The translations under genes and the position numbers were made by a program. Below are positions 44,087-53,180 of a stretch of 64,000 nucleotides of DNA, piece by piece. Every line of letters starts with the position of its first letter. Position 1 is the stretch's first letter. Origin of the DNA: Sulfurospirillum arcachonense DSM 9755 (GTDB lineage Bacteria > Campylobacterota > Campylobacteria > Campylobacterales > Sulfurospirillaceae); contig NZ_JFBL01000008.1 in NCBI RefSeq assembly GCF_000597725.1, forward strand, positions 1-64,000, read 5' to 3'. A model generated the notes under the pieces. That model did no database searches, was not told the DNA's origin, and was given only the letters and a program-made list of their open reading frames with translations.

Positions 44087-45613
44087 ATGGATCATATCTT
44101 ATCGTTAATAATATTTTTTCCGTTACTTGCAGGAATTGCTGGATTTTTAGTAAATAAAGATAGCATAAGAGTTTATGGAATAGTAGTATCAGCTCTAGAG
44201 TTCTCTCTTACTATTGCACTATGGATAGGTTTTGATAATAATATAGATGGTTTTCAATTTGTAGAACATGCTAGTTTAATATCTAATTTTGGAATGAGTT
44301 ATTCTATAGGAGTAGATGGTATATCTCTATTTTTAGTTATTCTTAGTACATTTATGACTATGATTGCACTCATTGGTCTTAATATTGAAAAAGATGCTAA
44401 AAATCTCATTATTTCTATTTTATATTTAGAGATGACTATGGTTGGTGTATTTTTAAGTTTGGATGTTATTTTATTTTATCTTTTTTGGGAATTTTCACTT
44501 GTTCCTATGCTTTATATTATAGGTGCATGGGGAAGTGATAGAAGAATATACGCAGCTATAAAATTTTTCTTATATACATTTGCAGGATCAGTCTTAATGC
44601 TTGTTGGTATTTTGTATATGGGATATTTTTATTTTCAACAAACAGGTATCTGGAGCTTTTCTATTGTAGATTGGCAATTGTTGTCTATGCCATTTAATTT
44701 ACAACTTTGGTTGTTTGGAGCATTTTTCTTAGCATTTGCTATAAAAGTTCCTATGTTTCCATTTCATACATGGTTACCATATGCTCATGGACAAGCTCCA
44801 ACAATTGGTTCGGTTATACTTGCAGCAGTACTCTTAAAGATGGGAACTTATGGGATGGTAAGATTTTTACTACCACTTTTTCCTGATGCCACAATATATT
44901 TTTTAATGCCAATAGCAATAGTTGCTATTATAATGGTTATTTATGCTGCTATGGTGGCATATGCCCAAGAAGACATGAAACAAGTTATTGCTTATAGTTC
45001 CATCTCTCACATGGGTATTATTATACTCGGTATTTTTGCAATCAACGCAGAAGGTATTACAGGATCAATTTTTCTTATGATAAGCCATGGTATTGTTAGT
45101 GGTGCTTTGTTTATGTTAGTTGGTTGTATTTATGATAGAAGACATACTAAAAATATGAGTGAATTTGGTGGGCTTGCTATTTCAATGCCTACCTTTGCTA
45201 CTATTTATGGAATTATGTTAATGGCTTCAGTTGGACTTCCTTTAACGATTGGTTTTGTTGGAGAGTTTTTATCTCTTATGGGATTTTATAAAGTGAATTG
45301 GTTAATGACTCTTTTTGCAGGAACAGGTATCATCTTAGGGGCTGTTTACATGTTAACTCTTTATAAAAGGTCATTTTTTGGAGAAATTACAAATGAGAAA
45401 AATAGAGGTTTAAAAGATCTTCATGGTAGAGAGTTAGTTGCTCTTGTACCATTGGTTGCATTAGTTGCAATTTTAGGAATTTATCCTAAACCACTATTAG
45501 AACCAATTGATTTAAGTGTTAAAAAAATGCTTGTTTTGATGCATAAAAAAGCTGTTTTGCCAGATACACAAGATTTTATTCTTAAAGTCAATACAATTAA
45601 AGGAGGTGAGTAA
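44087..45613 (+). CDS. nuoM: NADH-quinone oxidoreductase subunit M
   Basis: This proton-pumping antiporter-like subunit has 508 residues and about fourteen membrane segments. Motifs include FYLFWEFSLVPMLYIIGAWG, FLAFAIKVPMFPFHTWLPYAHGQAPT and YSSISHMGIIILGIFAI. AGGAG precedes the ATG. The stop overlaps the nuoN start by one base. Confidence 0.95.
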   Translation: MDHILSLIIFFPLLAGIAGFLVNKDSIRVYGIVVSALEFSLTIALWIGFDNNIDGFQFVEHASLISNFGMSYSIGVDGISLFLVILSTFMTMIALIGLNIEKDAKNLIISILYLEMTMVGVFLSLDVILFYLFWEFSLVPMLYIIGAWGSDRRIYAAIKFFLYTFAGSVLMLVGILYMGYFYFQQTGIWSFSIVDWQLLSMPFNLQLWLFGAFFLAFAIKVPMFPFHTWLPYAHGQAPTIGSVILAAVLLKMGTYGMVRFLLPLFPDATIYFLMPIAIVAIIMVIYAAMVAYAQEDMKQVIAYSSISHMGIIILGIFAINAEGITGSIFLMISHGIVSGALFMLVGCIYDRRHTKNMSEFGGLAISMPTFATIYGIMLMASVGLPLTIGFVGEFLSLMGFYKVNWLMTLFAGTGIILGAVYMLTLYKRSFFGEITNEKNRGLKDLHGRELVALVPLVALVAILGIYPKPLLEPIDLSVKKMLVLMHKKAVLPDTQDFILKVNTIKGGE

Positions 45614-47100
45614 TGTTAGAACCAATCTTAATAAGTTTTGAATCTCTCAATATTACTTCTTTGCTTCCAATGGCAATTTTAGTTTTTGGTGCTTTGTCTA
45701 TCATTTGTATAGATTTAATGACAAAAGCTCTTTCCCGCAGTTTTTATACTATTTTAACAGTACTATTTATAACTTTATCTTTAGGAGCAGTACTTGGATA
45801 TCACGGAGGGAACAGAGGATTTTTTGATGTTGTTTTAGTGGATGGTATTGCTTTACTTTCTCAAATCATTATTCTTGTAACTTCAGCATTTTATGTACCA
45901 CTTGCACTTGGTGGACGTCGTTTTCAAGAGTTTGCAATGGCAGAATTTTATGCACTTTTCTTGTTTATGATTGTTGGATTTCAATTTATGGTGGCCACTG
46001 ATAACCTTATATTGATTTTTATTGGACTTGAAACTGCTTCGTTAGCACTGTATACAATGATTGCTATGCATAACCGTAAAAAAGCGAGTGAGGCTGCTCT
46101 TAAATATTTTACTATGGGAGCACTCGCTGCTGGTTTTTATACTATGAGTGCTTTGATTTTTTATACGCTTACAGGAAGTGTTGAAATTCATCAAATCGCA
46201 GAAATTCTTCAATCAAAGGGGTTTGAGCCGATTATTGGAGTATTAGCTGGAACAGTATTTATGTTAGGTGCACTTGGTTTTAAATTATCCATGGTGCCAT
46301 TTCATACATGGACTCCTGATGTTTATGAAGGAAGTTCATCAGCACTTGCAGGATACATGTCAATTGTACCAAAAATAGCAGGTTTTGTTGTTGCTTTAAG
46401 ATTTTTTGATATGCTAATGGATTCTAATATTGTTTGGTTAGATAATATCCTTTATATAGCGGTTGTTTTAACCATGACTTTAGGAAATATAATAGCCCTT
46501 GTTCAAGAAGATGTTAAAAGAATGTTAGCTTTTAGCTCCATTGCTCATTCAGGTTTTGTATTATCTGCAATTTTAATAGGATCAACTGAAGCTCATGCAG
46601 GACTTTTTCTTTATTGGGTTTTATTTATGTTAGCAAACCTAGGAGCTTTTACAATGTTGTGGGCAACTAGACATAGAAAAAATCTTTGGGATGGGAGATT
46701 CCAGCATCCTTTTGTTAAGTTTTCAGGTATGATAAAAATAATGCCAGCAAATGCTGTTATCATGGGTATTTTTATGTTTGCTCTGGCAGGTATGCCTCCA
46801 TTTTCAGTATTTTGGGGTAAATTATATTTAGTAAGTGCTGCTGTAAATAATGGTTTTATTTGTTTAGCTATTATTATGGCACTCAATAGTGCTATTGCTG
46901 TTTATTATTATATGAAATTGATGGTTTATATGTTTTTAAAAGAGCCACTGAGTAATGATGAACGTATATATACAAGCAATACATCAACAACATTGAAAGT
47001 AATTTTAGCTTTTGCTGCATTTCTTACATCTACATCTGTTATTATAGTTAATCCTCTTTTAGAGATAATAACTAACTATGTCAAAATAAGTGGATTTTAA
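45613..47100 (+). CDS. nuoN: NADH-quinone oxidoreductase subunit N
   Basis: This third antiporter-like pump (495 residues, about fourteen membrane segments) is the last gene of the operon. Motifs: FIGLETASLALYTMIA, LGFKLSMVPFHTWTPDVYEGSSSALAGYMS and AFSSIAHSGFVLSAILIG. AAAGGAGG precedes the ATG. A strong terminator follows the stop by 5 bp. Confidence 0.95.
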   Translation: MLEPILISFESLNITSLLPMAILVFGALSIICIDLMTKALSRSFYTILTVLFITLSLGAVLGYHGGNRGFFDVVLVDGIALLSQIIILVTSAFYVPLALGGRRFQEFAMAEFYALFLFMIVGFQFMVATDNLILIFIGLETASLALYTMIAMHNRKKASEAALKYFTMGALAAGFYTMSALIFYTLTGSVEIHQIAEILQSKGFEPIIGVLAGTVFMLGALGFKLSMVPFHTWTPDVYEGSSSALAGYMSIVPKIAGFVVALRFFDMLMDSNIVWLDNILYIAVVLTMTLGNIIALVQEDVKRMLAFSSIAHSGFVLSAILIGSTEAHAGLFLYWVLFMLANLGAFTMLWATRHRKNLWDGRFQHPFVKFSGMIKIMPANAVIMGIFMFALAGMPPFSVFWGKLYLVSAAVNNGFICLAIIMALNSAIAVYYYMKLMVYMFLKEPLSNDERIYTSNTSTTLKVILAFAAFLTSTSVIIVNPLLEIITNYVKISGF

Positions 47101-47105
47101 TATTT

Positions 47106-47136
47106 AAAAAGGAGTAGCACGAGTTACTCCTTTTTT
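47106..47136 (+). terminator. Terminator of the nuo operon
   Basis: AAAAAGGAGTA (47106-47116) pairs with TACTCCTTTTT (47125-47135) around an 8-nt loop, with T continuing to 47136. It is a textbook intrinsic terminator, and the pflA -10 box starts 3 nt after it. Confidence 0.85.
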
Positions 47137-47138
47137 GA

Positions 47139-47144
47139 TATAAT
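47139..47144 (+). promoter_or_regulatory. -10 box directly before pflA
   Basis: TATAAT ends 6 nt before the pflA ATG. No ribosome binding site fits in between, so transcription should start at the A of ATG or next to it (leaderless mRNA). Confidence 0.55.
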
Positions 47145-47150
47145 GCTTCC

Positions 47151-49535
47151 ATGAAAAAAATACTACTACTCTTATTCTTTATTGCAACACAACTTTTTTC
47201 TTTAACTATTGTTTTAAATAGTGCAAAAGAGAATGGAACTGCTTATGCAATTTTACATATAGAAGATACTCAAAGTGTTGATTGTCAAATTGTTCCACAA
47301 GATTTAGATAAAAAAATATATCTTTGTAAATTCAATAAAATAGTTAAAACACCAATAAGTGCAAAAAAAATGTCACTTGTTAATATCGATTTTTTAGAAA
47401 AAGAAAAAGAGTTTTATATAAGAATTGAGCCAAAGGTAAAATCAAAATTAATTCCAGTAGGAAATGCTTTATATGCAAATAAAGAAGTAACTGGGAAACA
47501 AAATAAAAAAAATTTTAAACATTGGAGTATACTTCTTTATGAAAAGTCCCCTTTTTTACAAGATGAAGAAAGGGATAGTATAGATTTTCCTATTATGTAC
47601 TCAAAAAATTTAAAGCCTTATATTGGAGCACTTGATCTTAATGGGGCTCCTATATCTTATGCTCAAAGTAAAGATATTAGGCTTTACCTTAGATTAAAAA
47701 AATCATATAAACAAAAAAAATATCGAGATGTAGTTGAAGATAGTATTGATGCAATTAAAAAATTTCCACAAACTATTTTTAAAAGTGAGTTTTTACTTTA
47801 TAGATTAAAAGCACTTGATAAAGGGATGGAAGAAAATGAAAGTGATATAGCTGTTAAATTTGATAGTAATGATATAGTTCGTGAAGGTAAAGTTTGGATT
47901 AAATCTTTTCCTTCTGATAACAATATTCCTGAAGTTATCATGCTTATTGCAAAAGCTTATTTGAAAATGGGGTTTAAATCAGATGCTAATTATTTTATGG
48001 ATATTTTAATAAGTGAGCATGAAGATAGCCCTTTTACAAAGAAAGCTATTTTAGTGTTTGCAGATTCTCTTTATAATTCAAGAAAAAAAGATAAAGCGAT
48101 TAAACTTTACCAAGATGTTCTATATTCTGCAAAAGATTTAGATATAGCTGCAGAAGCAGCAATTAGACTGAGTAATTCAGAAATGAACAGAGGTAAAATA
48201 GATAGTGCTAGAGAATATTTAGTAAAAGTTTTAGATGCAAATAAAGAGTATTTGTTAAAAGATCGGGTTGCTTCTTTTAAGTTTGCAAAAAAATTAGCTA
48301 GTAAAAATCTTTATGATGTGGCATCAAAAGTTGCTGACGTTTTACTTGATGGTTTGAAAAAAACAGATGAGAATAGAGAAGCATTATTAAGAGATAGTGG
48401 TTTATGGCATACAAAAGCAAATAATATAAAAGAAGCATATGCCAGATTACAACAATATCTTAAAGAGTATAAAAATGGAGATTTTGTAAAAGAAGTTCAA
48501 ACAAGTTTGGATGAATTGTTTTTTGAGTTAAATGAAACAAACGAGACAAAACTAGCAAATTATTATGATACGCTTATTAAAAAATATAAAAATAAAATAG
48601 GAGATAAAGCTGTAGTTGAAAAAGCAAAGTTATTTTTATCTCAGAAAAAGTATAAAGATGTTCTAAAAATGCAAAATATGTTAGAATATGTGAGTGAAAA
48701 AAATGCAACAACAACAAATAAATTTGTGCAAAGTGCTGCAGATGCTCTAGTTAAACTTTCTATAAAAAAAGATGAGTGTATGCAAGCAGTCAATTATATA
48801 GAAACATATAAATTAGATATAGAAACATTTGATAAAGCAAATATTTTTAATTGTTTAATTAGAACTTCTAGGTTTGAAAAAGCAAAAAAACTGAGTGAAA
48901 AATATATAAAAGAGAGTAATTTAAATAAAAGAGTAACTTGGTTAGAAAGATATCTTTTGAGCCAGTATAAATTGAATAAATATGCTAGTGCTGTTGATGT
49001 TGGAGATGATATTATCTCTTTATCAAAATCTTTAAAAATAAAGCCTAAAAATAAAACGCTACAAATGATATTCTTCTCTTTAATGAAATTAGAAAAATTA
49101 GAAAAAGCGATAGAAATAGCTAAACTTATAGAAAAAAATAGTCCAAATGAATTAAATAATAGTGATGTATTTATAGAGATAGTAAAAAAAGCTGTTGATG
49201 ATAGAAATGATTTGTTGTTAAAAGAGTATGCAAATAAGATAATTGCACTTCAAAAAAAGCATAATAGCTATGTTCATACACCTATAGTAGAATTAAGCCT
49301 CATAGGAGCACTACAAAGGTTAGAAAAACCAAAAGAAGCTTTAGGGATAGCAAAGAGTCTATTGAATAAAAATATCGCTTTAAAAGATAAAACAAGAGCT
49401 TATTACAATGCAGGTGAGCTTAGTATGAAACTAAAGCAAAATGAGGAAGCAAAAAAATATTTTAAACAGTGTGCAGATATAAAAGTAAAAAGTTCATGGA
49501 AAGATATTTGTGAGCAAAATTTAAAACTGTTTTAG
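47151..49535 (+). CDS. pflA: PflA-like flagellar motor scaffold protein (TPR repeats)
   Basis: This 794-residue periplasmic protein has a signal peptide (MKKILLLLFFIATQLFS), a beta-rich N-terminal region to about residue 150 and then a long all-helical solenoid of TPR-like repeats (for example VIMLIAKAYLKMGFKSDANYFMDIL and AYYNAGELSMKLKQNEEAKKYFKQC). Size, domain order and location right after nuoN match pflA of Campylobacter, where PflA and PflB scaffold the stators of the high-torque flagellar motor. The assignment rests on architecture and synteny, not on a catalytic motif. The 3' end overlaps the convergent miaA by 15 bp. Confidence 0.78.
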   Translation: MKKILLLLFFIATQLFSLTIVLNSAKENGTAYAILHIEDTQSVDCQIVPQDLDKKIYLCKFNKIVKTPISAKKMSLVNIDFLEKEKEFYIRIEPKVKSKLIPVGNALYANKEVTGKQNKKNFKHWSILLYEKSPFLQDEERDSIDFPIMYSKNLKPYIGALDLNGAPISYAQSKDIRLYLRLKKSYKQKKYRDVVEDSIDAIKKFPQTIFKSEFLLYRLKALDKGMEENESDIAVKFDSNDIVREGKVWIKSFPSDNNIPEVIMLIAKAYLKMGFKSDANYFMDILISEHEDSPFTKKAILVFADSLYNSRKKDKAIKLYQDVLYSAKDLDIAAEAAIRLSNSEMNRGKIDSAREYLVKVLDANKEYLLKDRVASFKFAKKLASKNLYDVASKVADVLLDGLKKTDENREALLRDSGLWHTKANNIKEAYARLQQYLKEYKNGDFVKEVQTSLDELFFELNETNETKLANYYDTLIKKYKNKIGDKAVVEKAKLFLSQKKYKDVLKMQNMLEYVSEKNATTTNKFVQSAADALVKLSIKKDECMQAVNYIETYKLDIETFDKANIFNCLIRTSRFEKAKKLSEKYIKESNLNKRVTWLERYLLSQYKLNKYASAVDVGDDIISLSKSLKIKPKNKTLQMIFFSLMKLEKLEKAIEIAKLIEKNSPNELNNSDVFIEIVKKAVDDRNDLLLKEYANKIIALQKKHNSYVHTPIVELSLIGALQRLEKPKEALGIAKSLLNKNIALKDKTRAYYNAGELSMKLKQNEEAKKYFKQCADIKVKSSWKDICEQNLKLF

Positions 49536-50402
49536 TATAGCTTCTCTTATATCGTGTACACTTCCTTTAAAATGTTCTTTAAATTGAGTACTATTAAAAG
49601 TTCGTTGTCTTTTTGCAAGTCGGGCAGTATTTATGATGATTTTTTCTTTTAATTCATCTTTATTCATTTTGCCGTCTAAAAAACCAAGACACTCTTTTAT
49701 ACCTATGGCTTTCATAGGATTAGGTGATCTTGTATATTTTTTTTCAAGATAAAAAACTTCATCTATAAGTCCAGTATCAATCATGATTTGTGTTCTTAAT
49801 GAAATTCTATCCCTTAAAATCTCTTTATCGATGACTATTTCATAAAGTTTTATATCCTTTACAATAGGCTCTTTTTCGTTTTGTTTAAAAAATTCACTCG
49901 GGATTGTATTGGTTTGAAAATATATTTCTAACCATTTTTCTATTCGATAAGAGTCACTTTTACTGATAGCATTCGCATATTTTTTATCTATTTGATTGAT
50001 GATTTCATACCCATTAGCTAAATTTTTTGAAACTTTTTGTTTTGTCTCTTCACTAAGAGGTGGTTTATAGCTCACACCGTCAATCATAGATTTTAGATAA
50101 AAACCTGTTCCTCCAACTATGATAAGGTTTTTATTTTCTTGGCTACTTTGCTTTTTTGCTTCTTTGTATAATTCAAAAAAGGTAGTGACATTAAAACTCT
50201 CATTAATTGATAACGCATCAATTCCAAAATGTTTTATATTGCCTCTCTCTTGTAGAGTAGGTTTTGCTGAAGCTATATCAATTTCTTTATAAATACTAAG
50301 GGAGTCTAGTGAGAGTATATTTGCATTTAATTGTTTTGCCAACTCTATACTAAGAGAAGTTTTTCCTGAAGCAGTTGGTCCAAGTATGGCAATGTCTTGC
50401 AA
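49521..50402 (-). CDS. miaA: tRNA dimethylallyltransferase
   Basis: This enzyme transfers the dimethylallyl group to A37 of UNN-reading tRNAs. It has 293 residues with P-loop GPTASGKTSLS (about 8-18), the substrate loop LSLDSLSIYKEIDIASAKPT, IIVGGTGFYLKSMIDG and NTARLAKRQRTFNS near the C-terminus. The start is TTG 50402 with AAAGGA upstream. The Q-Y catalytic element reads DSLSIY in place of the usual DSMQVY, a notable but conservative change. Confidence 0.93.
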   Translation of the reverse strand: MQDIAILGPTASGKTSLSIELAKQLNANILSLDSLSIYKEIDIASAKPTLQERGNIKHFGIDALSINESFNVTTFFELYKEAKKQSSQENKNLIIVGGTGFYLKSMIDGVSYKPPLSEETKQKVSKNLANGYEIINQIDKKYANAISKSDSYRIEKWLEIYFQTNTIPSEFFKQNEKEPIVKDIKLYEIVIDKEILRDRISLRTQIMIDTGLIDEVFYLEKKYTRSPNPMKAIGIKECLGFLDGKMNKDELKEKIIINTARLAKRQRTFNSTQFKEHFKGSVHDIREAILKQF

Positions 50403-50549
50403 AGTTATCCTTTAAAAAGTAATGGTATACATATTTTTATTTTTTTTATTAATGTATTTAAATATTTAAATATTTTTATCTGTAATTATAACACCTTTAA
50501 AGTAATTTTTAGTAAAATGAAGAAATAAAAAAGACAACAAAGGGTTGAT

Positions 50550-51419
50550 TTGCAAAATTTCTTGAAAATATTAAAAGATATAAATGAGCTTATTATGTTT
50601 AAGCATTCTATATTTTCTCTTCCATTTATTTTTATTGCTATGATAGTATCTTCTAAAGAGATTAATGAAACTTCTTGGTTTGGTTGGGAACTTTTACTTT
50701 TAGGTCTAATTGCTGCGATTAGTGCAAGAAACTTTGCTATGAGTTTTAATAGATATGTTGATAGAGATATAGACAAAGATAATCCAAGAACAGCTTCAAG
50801 ACCAAGTGTAGATGGTCGTGTTGGAAATAAAAATATGAAATTATTTATAGGCATTAATGCTTTAGTTTTTATACTAACAGCATATTTTATTAATAATCTT
50901 GCTTTAATACTTTCAATACCTATACTTGTTATTTTGGCTGGATATTCAATTTTTAAACGTTTTTCATCTTACGCCCATCTTATTTTAGGTATATCTTTAG
51001 GATTAGCTCCAATAGCTGGTGTAGTAGCAGTGAGTCAAAGTATTACTCTGTGGTCAGTTTTGTTAGCTTTTGGAGTAATGTTTTGGGTTGCTGGATTTGA
51101 TTTACTATATTCTTTACAAGATATGGAGTATGATAAAGAGAAAGGATTGTTTTCTATTCCTTCAGTTTATGGGAAAGATGCAACATTTTTTATATCGCGT
51201 CTTTTTCATGCCCAAACAATACTTTTTTGGTTATTGTTTGTTATAAGTGCAAATTTAGGTATTTGGGCATATTTAGGAGTGTTTTTAAGTGCATGTATAC
51301 TTTTTATGGAACATAAAATTGTTATTAAAGATTTTACAAAAATAGATAGAGCATTTTTTACTCTTAATGGATATTTAGGCATAATGTTCTTTATTTTAAT
51401 TTTTCTAGATAGGTTTTAA
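50550..51419 (+). CDS. mqnP: UbiA-family prenyltransferase, probable menaquinone MqnP
   Basis: This inner-membrane enzyme (289 residues, eight to nine membrane segments) attaches the isoprenoid chain to an aromatic acid. The two Asp-rich motifs are MSFNRYVDRDIDKDNPRTASRP and YSLQDMEYDKEKGLFSIPSVYG in part. Campylobacterota make menaquinone by the futalosine route, where the prenyltransferase is MqnP; the MFKHSIFSLPFIFIAM opening fits that group. The start is TTG 50550 after AAAGGG. The next gene begins directly after the stop. Confidence 0.85.
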   Translation: MQNFLKILKDINELIMFKHSIFSLPFIFIAMIVSSKEINETSWFGWELLLLGLIAAISARNFAMSFNRYVDRDIDKDNPRTASRPSVDGRVGNKNMKLFIGINALVFILTAYFINNLALILSIPILVILAGYSIFKRFSSYAHLILGISLGLAPIAGVVAVSQSITLWSVLLAFGVMFWVAGFDLLYSLQDMEYDKEKGLFSIPSVYGKDATFFISRLFHAQTILFWLLFVISANLGIWAYLGVFLSACILFMEHKIVIKDFTKIDRAFFTLNGYLGIMFFILIFLDRF

Positions 51420-51947
51420 ATGGATTTAATTCGTTATGTAAGTGCTCCTTTAAAAATAACTTTTGACATTGATGAAAATTTAGAAGAGCATAAAAGAGAG
51501 TATGATTCTCTTTCTTCTAGTGATGATGATAGTGTTGGAGAGTGGTTAAGACTTGCAAAAGCTCGTGGAGAAACAGGAGAGAGCGATCAAGTTTTACTTA
51601 CTTTAGTGGTAGAACTACATAGAAAAATAGATGATTTGAACTCTTACATAAGAGGCGAAAAAACAGAGTTGATTGGGCTTCTATGTAAAGGTGATATTGA
51701 GGCTATCAATTATGAGTATTTTAGAGTTAAAGAGGAACTATTTGAAAAAGATAGAAAATATTATGGAAGAGTTGAGATGCCTTTTTTTCCAAAAAGAGAA
51801 GTTCCTATATATTTTAAAGCAGTGAGTAAAAATGAAGCTAAGATAGTCTTACTTCATGAAAGAGATGAAAAAGATTGGAATGCGTACGTAGTAGCTAGAG
51901 AAAGAATTATGATAAGAGAAATGAGGGCAAATAAAGATGGGATTTGA
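51420..51947 (+). CDS. Conserved hypothetical cytosolic protein
   Basis: This 175-residue protein starts with its ATG immediately after the mqnP stop. It has no signal peptide or membrane segment. A charged helical middle (VLLTLVVELHRKIDDLNSYIRGE) is followed by a beta-rich C-terminal half (YYGRVEMPFFPKREVPIYFKAVS), suggestive of a small barrel. I do not recognise the family. A 11-bp overlap with the next gene links the two unknown proteins. Confidence 0.65.
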   Translation: MDLIRYVSAPLKITFDIDENLEEHKREYDSLSSSDDDSVGEWLRLAKARGETGESDQVLLTLVVELHRKIDDLNSYIRGEKTELIGLLCKGDIEAINYEYFRVKEELFEKDRKYYGRVEMPFFPKREVPIYFKAVSKNEAKIVLLHERDEKDWNAYVVARERIMIREMRANKDGI

Positions 51948-52455
51948 TATGTCATTAGAGTTAATGGGTTTAATTGGACTAACAGTGTTGATTGTGATAA
52001 TTTTTCTTATGATGAGTATGAAAGATACAGAGACATCAAAAAAACTTTCAAGGTATGAGCAAAGTATAGATAATTTAGCCCAACAAAATCATAGACTTAG
52101 AAAAGAGATAATAGAACTTTCAAAACAAAGAGATAAATTTATAGAAGAGATGGATGATATTCTTGAAGATAGAGTCAAAGAAAAAGTGCAACATAGTGTT
52201 TATCCTTTGATAGAATCAATGAGAGAAATAGAGCATGTTATGCAAAGTTTTCAAGATGAACAAGTAGAAAGAATAGATAGAATGGAAGAGCGCTCAAGTG
52301 AGATAAGTTATATTCCAGCAGGAAATACGGCCTCCAATGAAAAGCTTATTATTGCACAATATGGTTCAGGAAAGAGTGAAGCTGCTATTGCGAAAGATTT
52401 ACGTATTGGTATTGGTGAGGTTGATTTAGTTTTAAAGTTGGCTAACTTAAAATAA
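51937..52455 (+). CDS. Membrane-anchored coiled-coil protein with C-terminal HTH-like segment
   Basis: This 172-residue protein has one N-terminal membrane segment (about 7-27), a coiled coil (about 35-125, RYEQSIDNLAQQNHRLRKEI and onward) and a C-terminal helical unit. The last part, IIAQYGSGKSEAAIAKDLRIGIGEVDLVLKL, reads like a helix-turn-helix. That is typical of DUF6115/DUF2802-like proteins as I recall them. ATG 51937 or ATG 51949 could be the start. It overlaps the uracil-DNA glycosylase gene by one base. Its function is unknown. Confidence 0.65.
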   Translation: MGFDMSLELMGLIGLTVLIVIIFLMMSMKDTETSKKLSRYEQSIDNLAQQNHRLRKEIIELSKQRDKFIEEMDDILEDRVKEKVQHSVYPLIESMREIEHVMQSFQDEQVERIDRMEERSSEISYIPAGNTASNEKLIIAQYGSGKSEAAIAKDLRIGIGEVDLVLKLANLK

Positions 52456-53180
52456 TGCCATTAGATGTAGATAATTCTTGGAGTGAAATAATCACATATG
52501 CTTATGATGGATTAACACCAAAATACAGGAAATTTTTAGAAGCAAATGAAGGTTATTTTCCTAATTATACAAATTTTTTAAATGCATTTAAAACACTTCC
52601 ATTAGATAAAACAAAGTATATTCTTTTTGGACAAGACCCTTATCCTAGAGAACAAAGTGCTACTGGATATGCTTTTATAGATGGAAATGTGAAAAATATA
52701 TTTTCCCAAAAAGGATTTTCTAAAGAGGTCAATAGGGCAACTAGTTTGAGGAATTTTTTAAAAATGCTTCTTTTAAGTGAAGGGTATTTAAATAGTGATG
52801 ATTTATCTCAAGAAGCTATAGCAAAGTTAAATAAAGAAAAATTCATTGATTCAATTAATGAGTTAAAAGATAACTTTCAAAAAAGTGGGGTATTGCTTTT
52901 AAATATAGCTTTAATCTTTACATGTAAAGAGGATACTAATTTACATGTAAAAGAGTTTAGAGTGTTTATGCAAAGACTTTTGAGTAGACTTGAATCTTAT
53001 AAAATTGAGTTAATTTTGTTTGGAGCTATGGCTAAAGATATTAAAAAGAATTTACCTGCTGCGTTGGAGTACAAAACAATTGAAACCCTACATCCTTACA
53101 ATATAGGGTTTATTCATGATACAAAAGTTTGGGAACTTTTTAAGCCAATGTCTCTTCTTGACAAGGAACTTCATCACTAG
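52455..53180 (+). CDS. Divergent uracil-DNA glycosylase-family protein
   Basis: This 241-residue protein has recognisable family 1 glycosylase landmarks: the water-activating loop [19 protein letters not shown] (Asp and Tyr kept, His after Tyr replaced by Pro), [12 protein letters not shown], and LHPYNIGFI in place of the usual HPSPLS. The key Asp and the late His are present, but the uracil-specificity and DNA-intercalation loops differ. It may be a variant Ung or act on another lesion. It carries two TACATGTA palindromes. Its 3' end overlaps the convergent chemoreceptor gene by 41 bp. Confidence 0.72.
   Translation: MPLDVDNSWSEIITYAYDGLTPKYRKFLEANEGYFPNYTNFLNAFKTLPLDKTKYILFGQDPYPREQSATGYAFIDGNVKNIFSQKGFSKEVNRATSLRNFLKMLLLSEGYLNSDDLSQEAIAKLNKEKFIDSINELKDNFQKSGVLLLNIALIFTCKEDTNLHVKEFRVFMQRLLSRLESYKIELILFGAMAKDIKKNLPAALEYKTIETLHPYNIGFIHDTKVWELFKPMSLLDKELHH

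Noticed and set aside
50441-50480. AT-rich repeats of AAATATTT as a replication origin or direct-repeat array
   Set aside because: Only two or three short units occur in a generally AT-rich gap, and no DnaA-box cluster is visible.
50486-50854. 122-codon minus-strand frame over mqnP
   Set aside because: It is antisense to the first third of a clear prenyltransferase gene and has no ribosome binding site.
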